A stretch of 38,246 bases of DNA from an uncultured Ruminococcus sp. (lineage in GTDB: Bacteria; Bacillota; Clostridia; Oscillospirales; Acutalibacteraceae). The notes beneath the pieces are model-generated. The model was not told the DNA's origin and did no database searches. It was given only the letters and a program-made list of their open reading frames with translations. This document shows positions 27,709-35,263 of the stretch, one piece after another. Each line of letters begins with the position of its first letter. The stretch's first letter is position 1. The stretch is from the NCBI GenBank assembly GCA_905233755.1, contig CAJODM010000016.1, positions 1 to 38,246 on the forward strand. Reading direction: 5' to 3'. The position numbers were made by a program, and so were the translations under genes.

Positions 27709-27750
27709 CCCTATCCTATGTCGTCCCGCGCCTTTTTATGCAAAAAAGGG

Positions 27751-27779
27751 TTGACAAATCCATGACGGCGTGATATTAT
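27751..27779 (+). promoter_or_regulatory. Strong sigma-A promoter of cysK
   Basis: TTGACA (27751-27756), 17 nt, TATTAT (27774-27779). It implies a leader of about 140 nt before cysK, containing the operator and the short ORF below. Confidence 0.85.
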
Positions 27780-27782
27780 AAT

Positions 27783-27805
27783 ACCAACCTACTTGATTGA
27801 TTGGT
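27783..27805. promoter_or_regulatory. Inverted-repeat operator at the cysK start of transcription
   Basis: ACCAACC (27783-27789), 9 nt, GATTGGT (27799-27805): 6 of 7 positions symmetric. It begins 4 nt after the -10 and covers the probable start of transcription, so a bound protein would repress. The Rrf2 regulator encoded at 30660 is the natural candidate, because CymR of this family represses cysteine genes. The site is an inference. Confidence 0.5.
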
Positions 27806-27827
27806 TATATTAGTGCGAGGTGATACC

Positions 27828-27872
27828 ATGCTGTTCTCAGAGTACAACCGCAGAGACCGATGTCGATTTTGA
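27828..27872 (+). CDS. Short leader ORF upstream of cysK (14 codons)
   Basis: ATG at 27828 opens MLFSEYNRRDRCRF, stopping at TGA 27870-27872. Its ribosome binding site GAGGTGAT (27817-27824) is among the best in the window, which argues for real translation. The peptide has four arginines near the end and one cysteine, the third residue from the C-terminus. A hairpin (CGATTTT 27864-27870 / AAAATCG 27877-27883) overlaps its last codons and stop. It may be a leader peptide coupling cysteine supply or ribosome release to cysK expression. I do not recognise the peptide. Confidence 0.45.
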   Translation: MLFSEYNRRDRCRF

Positions 27873-27883
27873 TAGAAAAATCG

Positions 27884-27912
27884 TTTACAAACACCCCCTA
27901 ATCATATATAAT
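27884..27912 (+). promoter_or_regulatory. Possible second cysK promoter
   Basis: TTTACA (27884-27889), 17 nt, TATAAT (27907-27912) fit sigma-A well, but the start of transcription would fall at about 27919, within the ribosome binding site AGGAG (27916-27920), leaving a leader of only about 10 nt. It may be fortuitous. Confidence 0.35.
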
Positions 27913-27928
27913 AAAAGGAGATAGAATC

Positions 27929-28861
27929 ATGTCACGCATCTACACATCCGCCGATCTGCTGGTCGGCAAGACCCCGCTGTTGGAACTCACCCATATCGAA
28001 GCGAGCGAGAAGCTCGGCGCAAAGCTCGTTGCTAAGCTCGAGTACTTTAACCCCGCCGGCTCGGTGAAGGATCGTATCGCCAAGGCGATGATCGACGACG
28101 CCGAGCGCAGAGGCCTGTTGCAGCCGGACTCGGTCATCATCGAACCCACCTCCGGCAACACCGGCATCGGGCTTGCCGCCATCGCCGCTGCAAAGGGTTA
28201 CCGCATCATCATCGTCATGCCCGAGACCATGTCCGTCGAGCGCCGCCAGCTCATGAAGGCATACGGCGCCGAGCTGGTGCTCACCGACGGCGCCAAGGGC
28301 ATGAAAGGCGCGATCGCCAAGGCGGAGGAGCTTTCCCGCGAGATCCCCAACGCCTACATCCCCGGCCAGTTCGTGAACCCCGCGAACCCCGCCATCCACC
28401 GCTCCACCACCGGACCCGAGATCTGGGATGACACCGACGGCAAGGTCGATATCTTTGTCGCGGGCGTCGGAACAGGCGGCACCGTCACCGGCGTGGGCGA
28501 ATATCTTAAGTCAAAGAACCCGGACGTCAAGGTCGTCGCGGTCGAGCCGCAGACCTCTGCTGTCCTGTCCACCGGTATCGCCGGCGCGCACAAGATCCAG
28601 GGCATCGGCGCGGGGTTTGTCCCCGATGTGCTGAACACCTCGATCTATGACGAGATCATTCCCGTTTCGAACGAGGACGCGTTCTCTACCGGCAAGCTGA
28701 TCGGCAAGTCCGAGGGCGTGCTGGTCGGTATCTCCTCGGGAGCTGCCGCCTATGCCGCGATCGAGCTCGCCAAGCGTCCCGAGAACGCCGGAAAGACCAT
28801 CGTCGTGCTTCTGCCCGACACCGGCGACCGCTATCTCTCCACGCCGCTGTTCCAGGACTGA
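27929..28861 (+). CDS. cysK: Cysteine synthase (O-acetylserine sulfhydrylase)
   Basis: CysK makes L-cysteine from O-acetylserine and sulfide with PLP. The 310-residue product carries the Schiff-base Lys47 in [11 protein letters not shown], the substrate loop TSGNTG (74-79), the phosphate-cradle [10 protein letters not shown] and QGIGAGFVP, and ends [16 protein letters not shown] good AGGAG lies 8 nt before the ATG. It is preceded by a promoter, an inverted-repeat operator and a short ORF, and followed after 25 nt by an ECF S component, so the two are probably cotranscribed. Regulation by the Rrf2 protein at 30660 is plausible. Confidence 0.96.
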   Translation: MSRIYTSADLLVGKTPLLELTHIEASEKLGAKLVAKLEYFNPAGSVKDRIAKAMIDDAERRGLLQPDSVIIEPTSGNTGIGLAAIAAAKGYRIIIVMPETMSVERRQLMKAYGAELVLTDGAKGMKGAIAKAEELSREIPNAYIPGQFVNPANPAIHRSTTGPEIWDDTDGKVDIFVAGVGTGGTVTGVGEYLKSKNPDVKVVAVEPQTSAVLSTGIAGAHKIQGIGAGFVPDVLNTSIYDEIIPVSNEDAFSTGKLIGKSEGVLVGISSGAAAYAAIELAKRPENAGKTIVVLLPDTGDRYLSTPLFQD

Positions 28862-28886
28862 TCCCGCGTCCTCTCAGGAGGTCACC

Positions 28887-29426
28887 ATGAAACCATCCCA
28901 TAGCAACCGCACCCTTCGTATCGTCATCGCAGCGATGTTCTCGGCGATGATCGCGGTTCTGACCGCTTTTGTCGAGATCAAGACCCCCACCGGCGGGTAT
29001 ATTCACCTCGGGGATTCGATGATCTATATCGCGGCGTGCTTTCTGCCCATGCCCTATGCCGTCGCCGCAGCAGCGATCGGCGGTGGGATCGCCGATCTGC
29101 TGGTCTATCCCGAGACCATCCTCTACACCATCGTCATCAAGGCACTCAACGCGGTGTTCTTCTCGTCCAAGGGCGACAAGCTCCTTTGCCGACGCAACGC
29201 GCTGATGACGATCCCGTCGGGGCTTGTGACCATTATCGGGTACTCGGTATCGAAGCTGATCCGTCAGCTGATCGCCGGCGACGCCCTCCATTCGGCGCTT
29301 GTTACCGCGTTATGGAAGATACCCGAGAACGCTGTCCAGGCGGTCTCTTCGGCGCTGATCTTCATCGTGATCGCGCTGACGTTCGACCGCGCCGATATCA
29401 AGCGGCGGATGCTGGGCGAATTATAA
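28887..29426 (+). CDS. ECF transporter S component, substrate unknown
   Basis: This 179-residue membrane protein looks like the substrate-binding S subunit of an ECF (group II) vitamin transporter, of the HmpT/COG4720-like group. It has a short basic N-terminus, the Ala-rich first helix with AAMFSAMIAVLTA (the small-residue motif that docks on EcfT), EIKTPTGGYIHLGDSMIYIAA, and about five to six hydrophobic helices. The EcfA/EcfT energy module is not in the window and is normally shared. AGGAGGTCACC precedes the ATG. Cotranscription with cysK hints at a sulfur-linked substrate or a PLP/thiamin precursor, but no substrate can be read from the sequence. Confidence 0.8.
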   Translation: MKPSHSNRTLRIVIAAMFSAMIAVLTAFVEIKTPTGGYIHLGDSMIYIAACFLPMPYAVAAAAIGGGIADLLVYPETILYTIVIKALNAVFFSSKGDKLLCRRNALMTIPSGLVTIIGYSVSKLIRQLIAGDALHSALVTALWKIPENAVQAVSSALIFIVIALTFDRADIKRRMLGEL

Positions 29427-29437
29427 CAGAAGAATTT

Positions 29438-29475
29438 GTCGCGCGGGACGCTCCCCGCGCGACTGTCTTGCTTTT
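29438..29475 (+). terminator. Rho-independent terminator of cysK-ECF operon
   Basis: GTCGCGCGGG (29438-29447) pairs perfectly with CCCGCGCGAC (29454-29463), followed by the U-rich TGTCTTGCTTTT. Confidence 0.8.
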
Positions 29476-29505
29476 CTACAATTATTCTGACGGTTAGGTG
29501 GTTTT

Positions 29506-30573
29506 ATGAGAGCACTGATCGCTATGAGCGGCGGGGTCGACTCGTCCGTCGCCGCTATGCTGATGGACGGCTGGGACCGTATCGGGTGCACGATGCGGCT
29601 GTTCGACGCGGATCTCTCCGAGAGCGAACACCACAGCACCTGCTGCTCGCTCGAGGACGTCGAGGACGCCCGCGCGGTCTGCAGGCGGCTGGGTATCCCG
29701 TACTATGTGTTCAACTTCAAGGACGATTTCCGCACGAAGATCATCGACAAGTTCGTCGACAGCTATCGATGCGGTATCACGCCGAACCCCTGTATCGACT
29801 GCAACCGCTATATGAAGTTCGACAAGCTGTATGACCGCGCCCGGGCGCTGTCGTGCGACGCGGTTGTCACCGGGCACTATGCCCGCATCGAACAGCTCGA
29901 CGGGCGCTATGTCCTCAAGAAGGCGCTCGACCCCATGAAGGATCAGAGCTATGTGCTCTATACCCTTACCCGAGAGCAGCTCTCCCGCACGCGCTTCCCA
30001 CTCGGAGTGCTCACTAAGGACGAGGTGCGCGCGTGTGCTGCCGAGCACGGCTTTGTCAACGCTAAGAAGCCCGACAGCCAGGATATCTGCTTTGTCCCCG
30101 ACGGTGACTATGCCGCGTTCATCGAGCGGTATATCGGGCCGCAGCCGCCGGGCGACTTTGTCACCCCCGACGGCGCTGTCGTCGGGCGTCACCGCGGGAT
30201 CACCCACTATACCCTCGGACAGCGCAAGCACCTCGGGCTGTCGCTCGGCAAGCCGGTGTTCGTCACCGATATCGACCCGATCGAAAACACCGTGACGGTC
30301 GGGGACGAGCGGTACCTGTTCGATGACACGGCGGTGATCACGGACGTCAACTGGGTCTCGATCGACCCGCCCGACAGGCCTTTTCGCTGTCGCGCCAAGA
30401 CCCGCTACCGCCAGACAGAGCAGCCGTGCCTTGTGACCCCGAACCCCGACGGCACCGTCACGCTCCTCTTTGATGCGCCGGTGCGCGCCATCACCCCCGG
30501 TCAGGCGGCGGTGCTGTATGACGGTGAACTCGTGCTCGGCGGCGGCGTGATCGTCAGCAAAAAACGGGGTTGA
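29506..30573 (+). CDS. mnmA: tRNA-specific 2-thiouridylase MnmA
   Basis: MnmA thiolates U34 of Lys, Glu and Gln tRNAs using persulfide sulfur from a cysteine desulfurase. The 355-residue product has the PP-loop SGGVDSS (8-14), NPCIDCNRYMKF (Cys96, Cys99; Cys99 matches the catalytic nucleophile position), GHYAR, KDQSYVLY and PDSQDICF (Cys195, the persulfide carrier). Because its sulfur originates from cysteine, the position next to cysK and an Rrf2 regulator makes sense. The usual partner iscS is not adjacent here. A ribosome binding site AGGTGG lies 7 nt upstream. Promoter evidence after the preceding terminator is weak. Confidence 0.95.
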   Translation: MRALIAMSGGVDSSVAAMLMDGWDRIGCTMRLFDADLSESEHHSTCCSLEDVEDARAVCRRLGIPYYVFNFKDDFRTKIIDKFVDSYRCGITPNPCIDCNRYMKFDKLYDRARALSCDAVVTGHYARIEQLDGRYVLKKALDPMKDQSYVLYTLTREQLSRTRFPLGVLTKDEVRACAAEHGFVNAKKPDSQDICFVPDGDYAAFIERYIGPQPPGDFVTPDGAVVGRHRGITHYTLGQRKHLGLSLGKPVFVTDIDPIENTVTVGDERYLFDDTAVITDVNWVSIDPPDRPFRCRAKTRYRQTEQPCLVTPNPDGTVTLLFDAPVRAITPGQAAVLYDGELVLGGGVIVSKKRG

Positions 30574-30599
30574 TTTACCTACCTGCTCTGTGGTATAAT
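30570..30599 (+). promoter_or_regulatory. Promoter of the Rrf2 regulator gene, with a TACC/GGTA repeat
   Basis: TTGATT (30570-30575), 18 nt, TATAAT (30594-30599). Within the spacer TACC (30580-30583) and GGTA (30592-30595) form a short inverted repeat, and the nearby TACCTACCT resembles TACCAACCT of the cysK operator. This suggests self-regulation, but the spacing differs and the evidence is thin. Confidence 0.45.
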
Positions 30600-30659
30600 A
30601 GGGAAGCCCCTTTCTCACATTACTGTAGAGAGGACATCTTCATTTTTCGGAGGCATCCT

Positions 30660-31088
30660 ATGATGATATCCACCCGCGGGCGCTATGCGCTGCGCGTACT
30701 GATCGATCTTGCCGAACACAACAACGGCCGCTATATCCCCATGAAGGACGTCGCCGCACGCCAGGAGATCTCGCTGAAATACCTCGAGCGCATCCTCCCG
30801 CTGCTCACCAAGGCGAAGCTGATCGAGGGGGTGCACGGCAAGGGCGGCGGCTACAAGCTGACCCGCCCGCCCGAGGCGTATCGGGTCGGCGAGATCCTGC
30901 GGCTGACCGAGGGCGATCTGGCGCCGGTGTCGTGCCTGAATACCGACGCCGATCCGTGCGACCGCGTCGCCGAGTGCCGCACCATCCGGATGTGGCGCGA
31001 CTTCTATGATATCACCAACCGTTACTTTGACGGGATCACCGTCGCTGACCTCGCCGCCACCGACTCACCGGACAACTATGTGATCTGA
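30660..31088 (+). CDS. Rrf2-family transcriptional regulator (IscR/CymR-like)
   Basis: Rrf2 proteins are small winged-helix regulators of Fe-S, cysteine or redox genes. The 142-residue product starts MMISTRGRYALRVLIDLA, the classic Rrf2 N-terminus. The recognition region is EISLKYLERILPLLTKA and the wing is GVHGKGGGYKLTRPP. In the C-terminal part CLNTDADPC...C has three cysteines with spacing C-x7-C-x5-C, as in Fe-S-binding IscR-like members and unlike CymR of B. subtilis, so it may sense an Fe-S cluster. GGAGG is 6 nt before the ATG. It follows cysK, an ECF S component and mnmA, all sulfur-related, and has its own promoter. Confidence 0.92.
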   Translation: MMISTRGRYALRVLIDLAEHNNGRYIPMKDVAARQEISLKYLERILPLLTKAKLIEGVHGKGGGYKLTRPPEAYRVGEILRLTEGDLAPVSCLNTDADPCDRVAECRTIRMWRDFYDITNRYFDGITVADLAATDSPDNYVI

Positions 31089-31142
31089 TGGGTCGAACCA
31101 CCCCTCTATGAGGCCGTCTCCGCGTTTTGCAGAATAATATGA

Positions 31143-31177
31143 AGGGGCTATCGCTTTGTAAGTAAGCGATAGCCCCT
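31143..31177. terminator. 14-bp perfect hairpin between Rrf2 and serS
   Basis: AGGGGCTATCGCTT (31143-31156) pairs perfectly with AAGCGATAGCCCCT (31164-31177), 7-nt loop. The stem shares GGGGCTATCGC and the flanking GTGTGTC-like sequence with the hairpin at 15463-15496. On the minus strand it is followed by TTCATATTATT, possibly acting as the serS terminator. Confidence 0.6.
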
Positions 31178-31185
31178 CTGTGTCG

Positions 31186-31230
31186 TCCCGACCAGGATGT
31201 CTGTGTCCGCTCGGGAATTTTTTTATTTTC
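31186..31230 (+). terminator. Rho-independent terminator of the Rrf2 gene
   Basis: TCCCGA (31186-31191) pairs with TCGGGA (31211-31216), extended by GGA/TCC inside, followed by ATTTTTTTATTTTC. It ends close to the serS stop on the other strand. Confidence 0.75.
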
Positions 31231-31236
31231 TCGGCT

Positions 31237-32514
31237 TTATCCGATCTTCTCTTTCCCGCCCATATACGGTCTGAGCGCCTCTGGGATGTTCACGCTGCCG
31301 TCGGCGTTAAGGTTGTTCTCGAGGAACGCGATGAGCATCCGCGGCGGAGCGACCACCGTGTTGTTCAGCGTATGGGCATAGTACTTGCCGTCCTTGCCGG
31401 CGATGCGGATCTTCAGCCGCCGCGCCTGGGCGTCGCCGAGGTTCGAGCACGACCCGACCTCGAAGTACTTCTGCTGACGGGGCGACCACGCCTCGACGTC
31501 GATCGACTTCACCTTCAGGTCGGCGAGGTCTCCCGAGCAGCACTCCAGCGTCCGTACCGGGATATCCAGCGAGCGGAAGAAGTCCACCGTGTTCTGCCAC
31601 AGTCGATCGAACCACACCTTCGACTCGTCGGGATGACAGACGACGACCATCTCCTGCTTTTCGAACTGATGAATGCGATAGACGCCGCGCTCCTCGATGC
31701 CGTGCGCCCCTTTCTCCTTGCGGAAGCACGGGCTGTACGACGTCAGCGCATAGGGCAGCTCCTCCTGCCGGATGATGGTGTCGATGAACTTGCCGATCAT
31801 CGAGTGCTCGGACGTCCCGATAAGGAACAGATCCTCACCCTCGATCTTGTACATCATGGCGTCCATCTCCTCAAAGCTCATCACGCCCGATACCACGTTG
31901 CTGCGGATCATATACGGCGGGATGCAGTAGGTGAACCCCCTGTCGATCATGAAGTCGCGCGCATAGGCGATCACCGCGCTGTGCAGCCGCGCGACGTCGC
32001 CCAAAAGGTAGTAGAATCCGTTACCGGCGACCTTGCGCGCCGCCTCCAGGTCGATGCCCGACAACTTCTCCATGATCTCGGTGTGATAGGGAACCTCAAA
32101 CGCAGGGATCACCGGCTCGCCGAACCGCTGTAGCTCGACGTTCTCGGTATCATCTCTGCCGATGGGCACCGACGGGTCAATGATGTTGGGGATGATCATC
32201 ATGATCTCGTTGACCTTCGCGTTCAGCTCTGCCTCCTGCCGCTCGAGCTGTGCGAGCTTCTCGCCGCCCTCAGCGACCTGGGACTTGAGCTGTTCCGCTT
32301 TCTCGCGCTCGCCGTGGGCATAGCATACGCCGATCTCCTTGCTCAGCCGGTTGCGCGCCGCGCGCAGCTCGTCGGCATCACCCTTAGCTCTGCGTGCCGC
32401 GCGGTCGAGCTCGATGACCTCGTCCACCAGCGGCAGCTTCTTCTCCTGAAACTTGTTCCTGATATTCTGCTTGACGATCTCGGGGTTCTCCCTGAGAAAT
32501 CTGATATCTATCAT
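31237..32514 (-). CDS. serS: Seryl-tRNA synthetase
   Basis: SerRS charges tRNA-Ser. The 425-residue class II synthetase has an N-terminal coiled-coil tRNA-binding arm (about 30-105: VDEVIELDRAARRAKGDADEL...), motif 2 region (SYSPCFRKEKGAHG) and motif 3 with the usual NNTVVAPPRMLIAFLENN and ...PYMGGKEKIG tail. It lies 16 nt after parB with its own GGAGG and is the last gene of the soj-parB-serS group; serS near parB is common in Firmicutes origin regions. Confidence 0.97.
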   Translation of the reverse strand: MIDIRFLRENPEIVKQNIRNKFQEKKLPLVDEVIELDRAARRAKGDADELRAARNRLSKEIGVCYAHGEREKAEQLKSQVAEGGEKLAQLERQEAELNAKVNEIMMIIPNIIDPSVPIGRDDTENVELQRFGEPVIPAFEVPYHTEIMEKLSGIDLEAARKVAGNGFYYLLGDVARLHSAVIAYARDFMIDRGFTYCIPPYMIRSNVVSGVMSFEEMDAMMYKIEGEDLFLIGTSEHSMIGKFIDTIIRQEELPYALTSYSPCFRKEKGAHGIEERGVYRIHQFEKQEMVVVCHPDESKVWFDRLWQNTVDFFRSLDIPVRTLECCSGDLADLKVKSIDVEAWSPRQQKYFEVGSCSNLGDAQARRLKIRIAGKDGKYYAHTLNNTVVAPPRMLIAFLENNLNADGSVNIPEALRPYMGGKEKIG

Positions 32515-32530
32515 GTTGCAGCTTCCTCCA

Positions 32531-33406
32531 TCATGTGTGCTTTTCGTCGTCGAACAGTTGGCTTGCCTTCTTCGTCAGCGCCATGAGCTCCTGCTCATCG
32601 CTGTAGTCGATATGCAGCGTGCCGCTGCCGTTGCGGTTGACGGTGACGGCGACCTTCGTCCCGAGGTACTCCATCAGCTCGATCTCGAGCTGTCGATAGA
32701 ACGCCGGCAGCTGTGAACGCTCGCGCTTCTTCTTTGGGGTGCTCAGCTTTTGGGCGAGTTTCTCGGTCTCGCGGACGCTCAGTTCACGCCGGATGACCTC
32801 ATCCGCAGCGGCAATCGCCTGTGCCTTATCATCGACGGACAGCAGCGCGCGCGCATGGCCGGAGCTGAGCTTGCCTTCGCGCACATAGCCCTTGAGCTCG
32901 TCCGGCAGCGACAGCAGCCGCAGAGTGTTGGCGATCGCGGAGCGGGATTTGCCGACCGTGTTCGCGACCTGCTCCTGGCTGAACCCATACTCGTCCATCA
33001 GCGTCTTGTACCCCGCCGCCTCTTCGAGCGGCGACAGATCCTCGCGCTGGAGATTCTCGATCAGCGCGATCTGCATGGTTTCGGCGTTCGACAGCTCGCG
33101 GATGACGACGGGGATCTCCTTGAGCCCTGCCATCCGCGCGGCGCGATACCGACGCTCGCCGGCGACAATCTGGTACCCGCCCGACAGCAGCGGTCGCACG
33201 AGGATCGGCTGCAGCACGCCGTGCTCGACGATGCTCTTCGAGAGCTCGGCGAGCGCCTCGGGATCGAACTCGCGGCGCGGCTGCCGTCGGTTGGGCTCTA
33301 TCGCGGATATCTTCAGCGTGGTGACGTCGTTCGGCTCTTTAGTCTCGTTCTCAATGAAGATGGCGCTCAGTCCCTTGCCGAGGCCGCCGTACTTTTTGTT
33401 AGCCAT
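32531..33406 (-). CDS. parB: Chromosome partitioning protein ParB (Spo0J)
   Basis: ParB binds parS sites and slides as a CTP-dependent clamp, loading SMC near the origin. The 291-residue product begins MANKKYGGLGKGLSAIF, the conserved ParA-contacting N-terminus. It has QPRREFDPEALAELSKSI, the CTP-binding GERRYRAA, ENLQREDLSPLEEA, a helix-turn-helix (FSQEQVANTVGKSRSAIANTLRLL as pieces of it) and a C-terminal dimerisation domain. The start at 33406 follows AAAGGAG and overlaps the soj stop by 8 nt. Confidence 0.96.
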   Translation of the reverse strand: MANKKYGGLGKGLSAIFIENETKEPNDVTTLKISAIEPNRRQPRREFDPEALAELSKSIVEHGVLQPILVRPLLSGGYQIVAGERRYRAARMAGLKEIPVVIRELSNAETMQIALIENLQREDLSPLEEAAGYKTLMDEYGFSQEQVANTVGKSRSAIANTLRLLSLPDELKGYVREGKLSSGHARALLSVDDKAQAIAAADEVIRRELSVRETEKLAQKLSTPKKKRERSQLPAFYRQLEIELMEYLGTKVAVTVNRNGSGTLHIDYSDEQELMALTKKASQLFDDEKHT

Positions 33407-34172
33407 CTCTGCGCTCCTTTCGGATGATCTCTTCGGTGAGCGCCAGATATGCCGCCGCGCCCTTGCAGTTTTTGTCATAATACATGATAGGCATGCCGTA
33501 GGACGGCGCCTCTGACAGCCGTACCCCGCGCGGGATGACGGTTGCGAACACCTTCTTCGGGAAGAAGGACTTGACCTCGTTGACAACCTGCTGGGTCAGG
33601 TTCAGCCGTCCGTCATACATCGTCAGCAGCACGCCCTCGATCTCGAGCCGCTCGTTGGTCTTGCGCTTGACATACCGCACCGAGTTCATCAGCTGCGACA
33701 GCCCCTCGAGCGCATAGTACTCGCACTGGATCGGCACGATCACCGTGTCGGCGGCGGTCAGCGCGTTGGTGGTGATGAGCCCCAGCGACGGCGGACAGTC
33801 GATGATGACATAGTCATAGTTCTGCTTGATCCGTACGATCGCCTCGCGCAGCTTGTTCGACCGGTCGGGCAGATCCATCATCTCGAACTCTGCCGCGGCG
33901 AGGTCGATGCCCGACGGCATGATGTCGAGCCCCGTGTAGCGCGTCGAGACGACGACCTGCTCTGCCGTTGCCTCGCCGATCAGCAGCTCATAGGTGGATT
34001 TCTCGACCTTGCGTTTATCAATTCCGACACCAGATGTTGCGTTTCCCTGTGGGTCAACATCTATCAGTAGTGTTTTTCGCTGATTCAGCCCGAGCCCGGC
34101 GGCGATGTTTACCGCCGAGGTCGTCTTGCCGACGCCGCCCTTCTGGTTCGCGACCGCAATCACCTTACCCAT
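33399..34172 (-). CDS. soj: Chromosome partitioning ATPase ParA (Soj)
   Basis: This 257-residue ParA/Soj has the deviant Walker A QKGGVGKTT at 10-18, LLIDVDPQGNATSGVGI (signature), VIIDCPPSLGLITTNAL (Walker B) and VIPRGVRLSEAPSYGMPI, the C-terminal motif. It segregates origins with ParB and regulates DnaA in B. subtilis. It precedes parB with an 8-nt overlap. The promoter (34218-34226) and a parS site (34274-34289) lie just upstream. Confidence 0.97.
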   Translation of the reverse strand: MGKVIAVANQKGGVGKTTSAVNIAAGLGLNQRKTLLIDVDPQGNATSGVGIDKRKVEKSTYELLIGEATAEQVVVSTRYTGLDIMPSGIDLAAAEFEMMDLPDRSNKLREAIVRIKQNYDYVIIDCPPSLGLITTNALTAADTVIVPIQCEYYALEGLSQLMNSVRYVKRKTNERLEIEGVLLTMYDGRLNLTQQVVNEVKSFFPKKVFATVIPRGVRLSEAPSYGMPIMYYDKNCKGAAAYLALTEEIIRKERRDG

Positions 34173-34217
34173 CGTGATACCCTCTCCTTTTTGTGCTGTG
34201 ATTCACTTTACCCGCTT

Positions 34218-34226
34218 ATTTTAGCA
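34218..34226 (-). promoter_or_regulatory. Extended -10 promoter of soj-parB-serS
   Basis: On the minus strand TGCTAAAAT (34226-34218) is an extended -10 element about 45 nt upstream of the soj ATG, without a good -35. parS lies about 50 nt further upstream. Confidence 0.5.
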
Positions 34227-34273
34227 TAAATTTGAGTGCAATAAAACCCTTTTTCTGTATTTTTATCCGAAAA

Positions 34274-34289
34274 TGTTTCACGTGAAACG
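34274..34289. promoter_or_regulatory. parS site (15 of 16 to consensus) between noc and soj
   Basis: TGTTTCACGTGAAACG differs from the consensus ParB site TGTTTCACGTGAAACA only at the last base. It lies upstream of the soj promoter and just beyond a 13-bp hairpin. Confidence 0.93.
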
Positions 34290-34292
34290 CCA

Positions 34293-34322
34293 ACAGCCAC
34301 ACAGATCTCTCTGTGTGGCTGT
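34293..34322. terminator. 13-bp perfect hairpin after noc
   Basis: ACAGCCACACAGA (34293-34305) pairs perfectly with TCTGTGTGGCTGT (34310-34322), TCTC loop. On the minus strand the next bases are TGGCGTTTC, with no U-tract, so termination is uncertain. A smaller stem (CGGACGG/CCGTCCG, 34361-34378) lies between it and the noc stop. Confidence 0.55.
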
Positions 34323-34392
34323 CGGCAAGGGGTTCAGATAAGGAAATGGGTATGAGTGTCCGGACGGTCTCCCGTCCGAGGGGAAAGCTTGT

Positions 34393-35211
34393 TCAGGCGA
34401 TCTCGGCCGCCTTGGGGATTTTGACGGTATATTCGATATATTCGTCGGTCTCGCTGCGGCGCGAGATGGCGTTGATGCCGGACATCCGCATCGTATCGAC
34501 CGCCTTGTTGATGGTGTTGACGAAGATCCGCACGTCCTTCACGGCGATCTTTCGCTCGGGGGCCGTCTTTTGGGGGAGCTGGGACGCCGAGCGGGTCAGC
34601 ACCTCGGTGATGAGGGTCTCGGAGTCGCCGACACTGAGGTTGTCCGTGATGATACGGCCGAGCACCTCTTTGCGCAGGTTCTCGTCGCCGATGCGCAGCA
34701 GCGACCGCGCGTGGCGTTCGGACAGCCCCGCCGACAGGATCCACTCCTGTTCCTCAAAGGTGAGCTTCAGCAGCCGGAGCTTGTTCGAGACGGTGCTCTG
34801 CTTCTTGCCGAGCTTGACAGCCGCCTGCTCCTGGGTCAGGCCGTACTTGCGGATCAGGCGAGCGATCCCGCGCGCCTCCTCGAACATCGACAGGTCGGTG
34901 CGCTGGAGGTTCTCGACCAGCGCGAGCAGCGCGCTCTCCTTGTCCGAGCAGCGGTGCACCACACACGGCACCTTGTTCATCCCCGCCATGATGGCGGCGC
35001 GCAGCCGCCTCTCGCCGGCGATCAGCTCGAACTCGGTGCTGTTGATCCGCCGCACCACGAGCGGCTGGAGGATGCCGTTCTCGGCGATCGACTGCGCCAA
35101 GCTCTTGAGGTTCTCTTCGTCAAAGTTGCGACGGGGCTGGGTCTTGTTGGGGCGAATCTGGATGGTGGGTACGCGCAGCACCCGATTATCCGCGCGGGGG
35201 ATTCCGCTCAT
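34393..35211 (-). CDS. noc: ParB-family nucleoid occlusion-like protein (Noc)
   Basis: This 272-residue ParB paralogue has the CTP-binding GERRLRAA (66-73), ENLQRTDLS (100-108) and a helix-turn-helix around 125-148 (LTQEQAAVKLGKK...). It ends ...YTVKIPKAAEIA. Its position, directly after rsmG and before soj, is where Noc is found in Bacillus. Noc bound to its own sites blocks division over the nucleoid. It lacks an obvious N-terminal amphipathic membrane helix (it begins MSGIPRADNRVLRVP), so I cannot say it does what Noc does; it may be a second ParB. Its start has GAGGAGCG before it. Confidence 0.85.
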   Translation of the reverse strand: MSGIPRADNRVLRVPTIQIRPNKTQPRRNFDEENLKSLAQSIAENGILQPLVVRRINSTEFELIAGERRLRAAIMAGMNKVPCVVHRCSDKESALLALVENLQRTDLSMFEEARGIARLIRKYGLTQEQAAVKLGKKQSTVSNKLRLLKLTFEEQEWILSAGLSERHARSLLRIGDENLRKEVLGRIITDNLSVGDSETLITEVLTRSASQLPQKTAPERKIAVKDVRIFVNTINKAVDTMRMSGINAISRRSETDEYIEYTVKIPKAAEIA

Positions 35212-35263
35212 CGCTCCTCACCTGCTTTGTGTGATGTCCAAGGATCGGTGGTTTGTCCTTGCA

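Noticed and set aside
27828-27928. T-box leader ahead of cysK
   Set aside because: No AGGGUGGAACCGCG-type T-box sequence and no antiterminator/terminator pair are present in the cysK leader.
34200-34392. Chromosomal origin next to soj
   Set aside because: I looked for DnaA-box clusters and an AT-rich unwinding region and saw only a parS site and hairpins; oriC is more likely beyond the right edge near dnaA.
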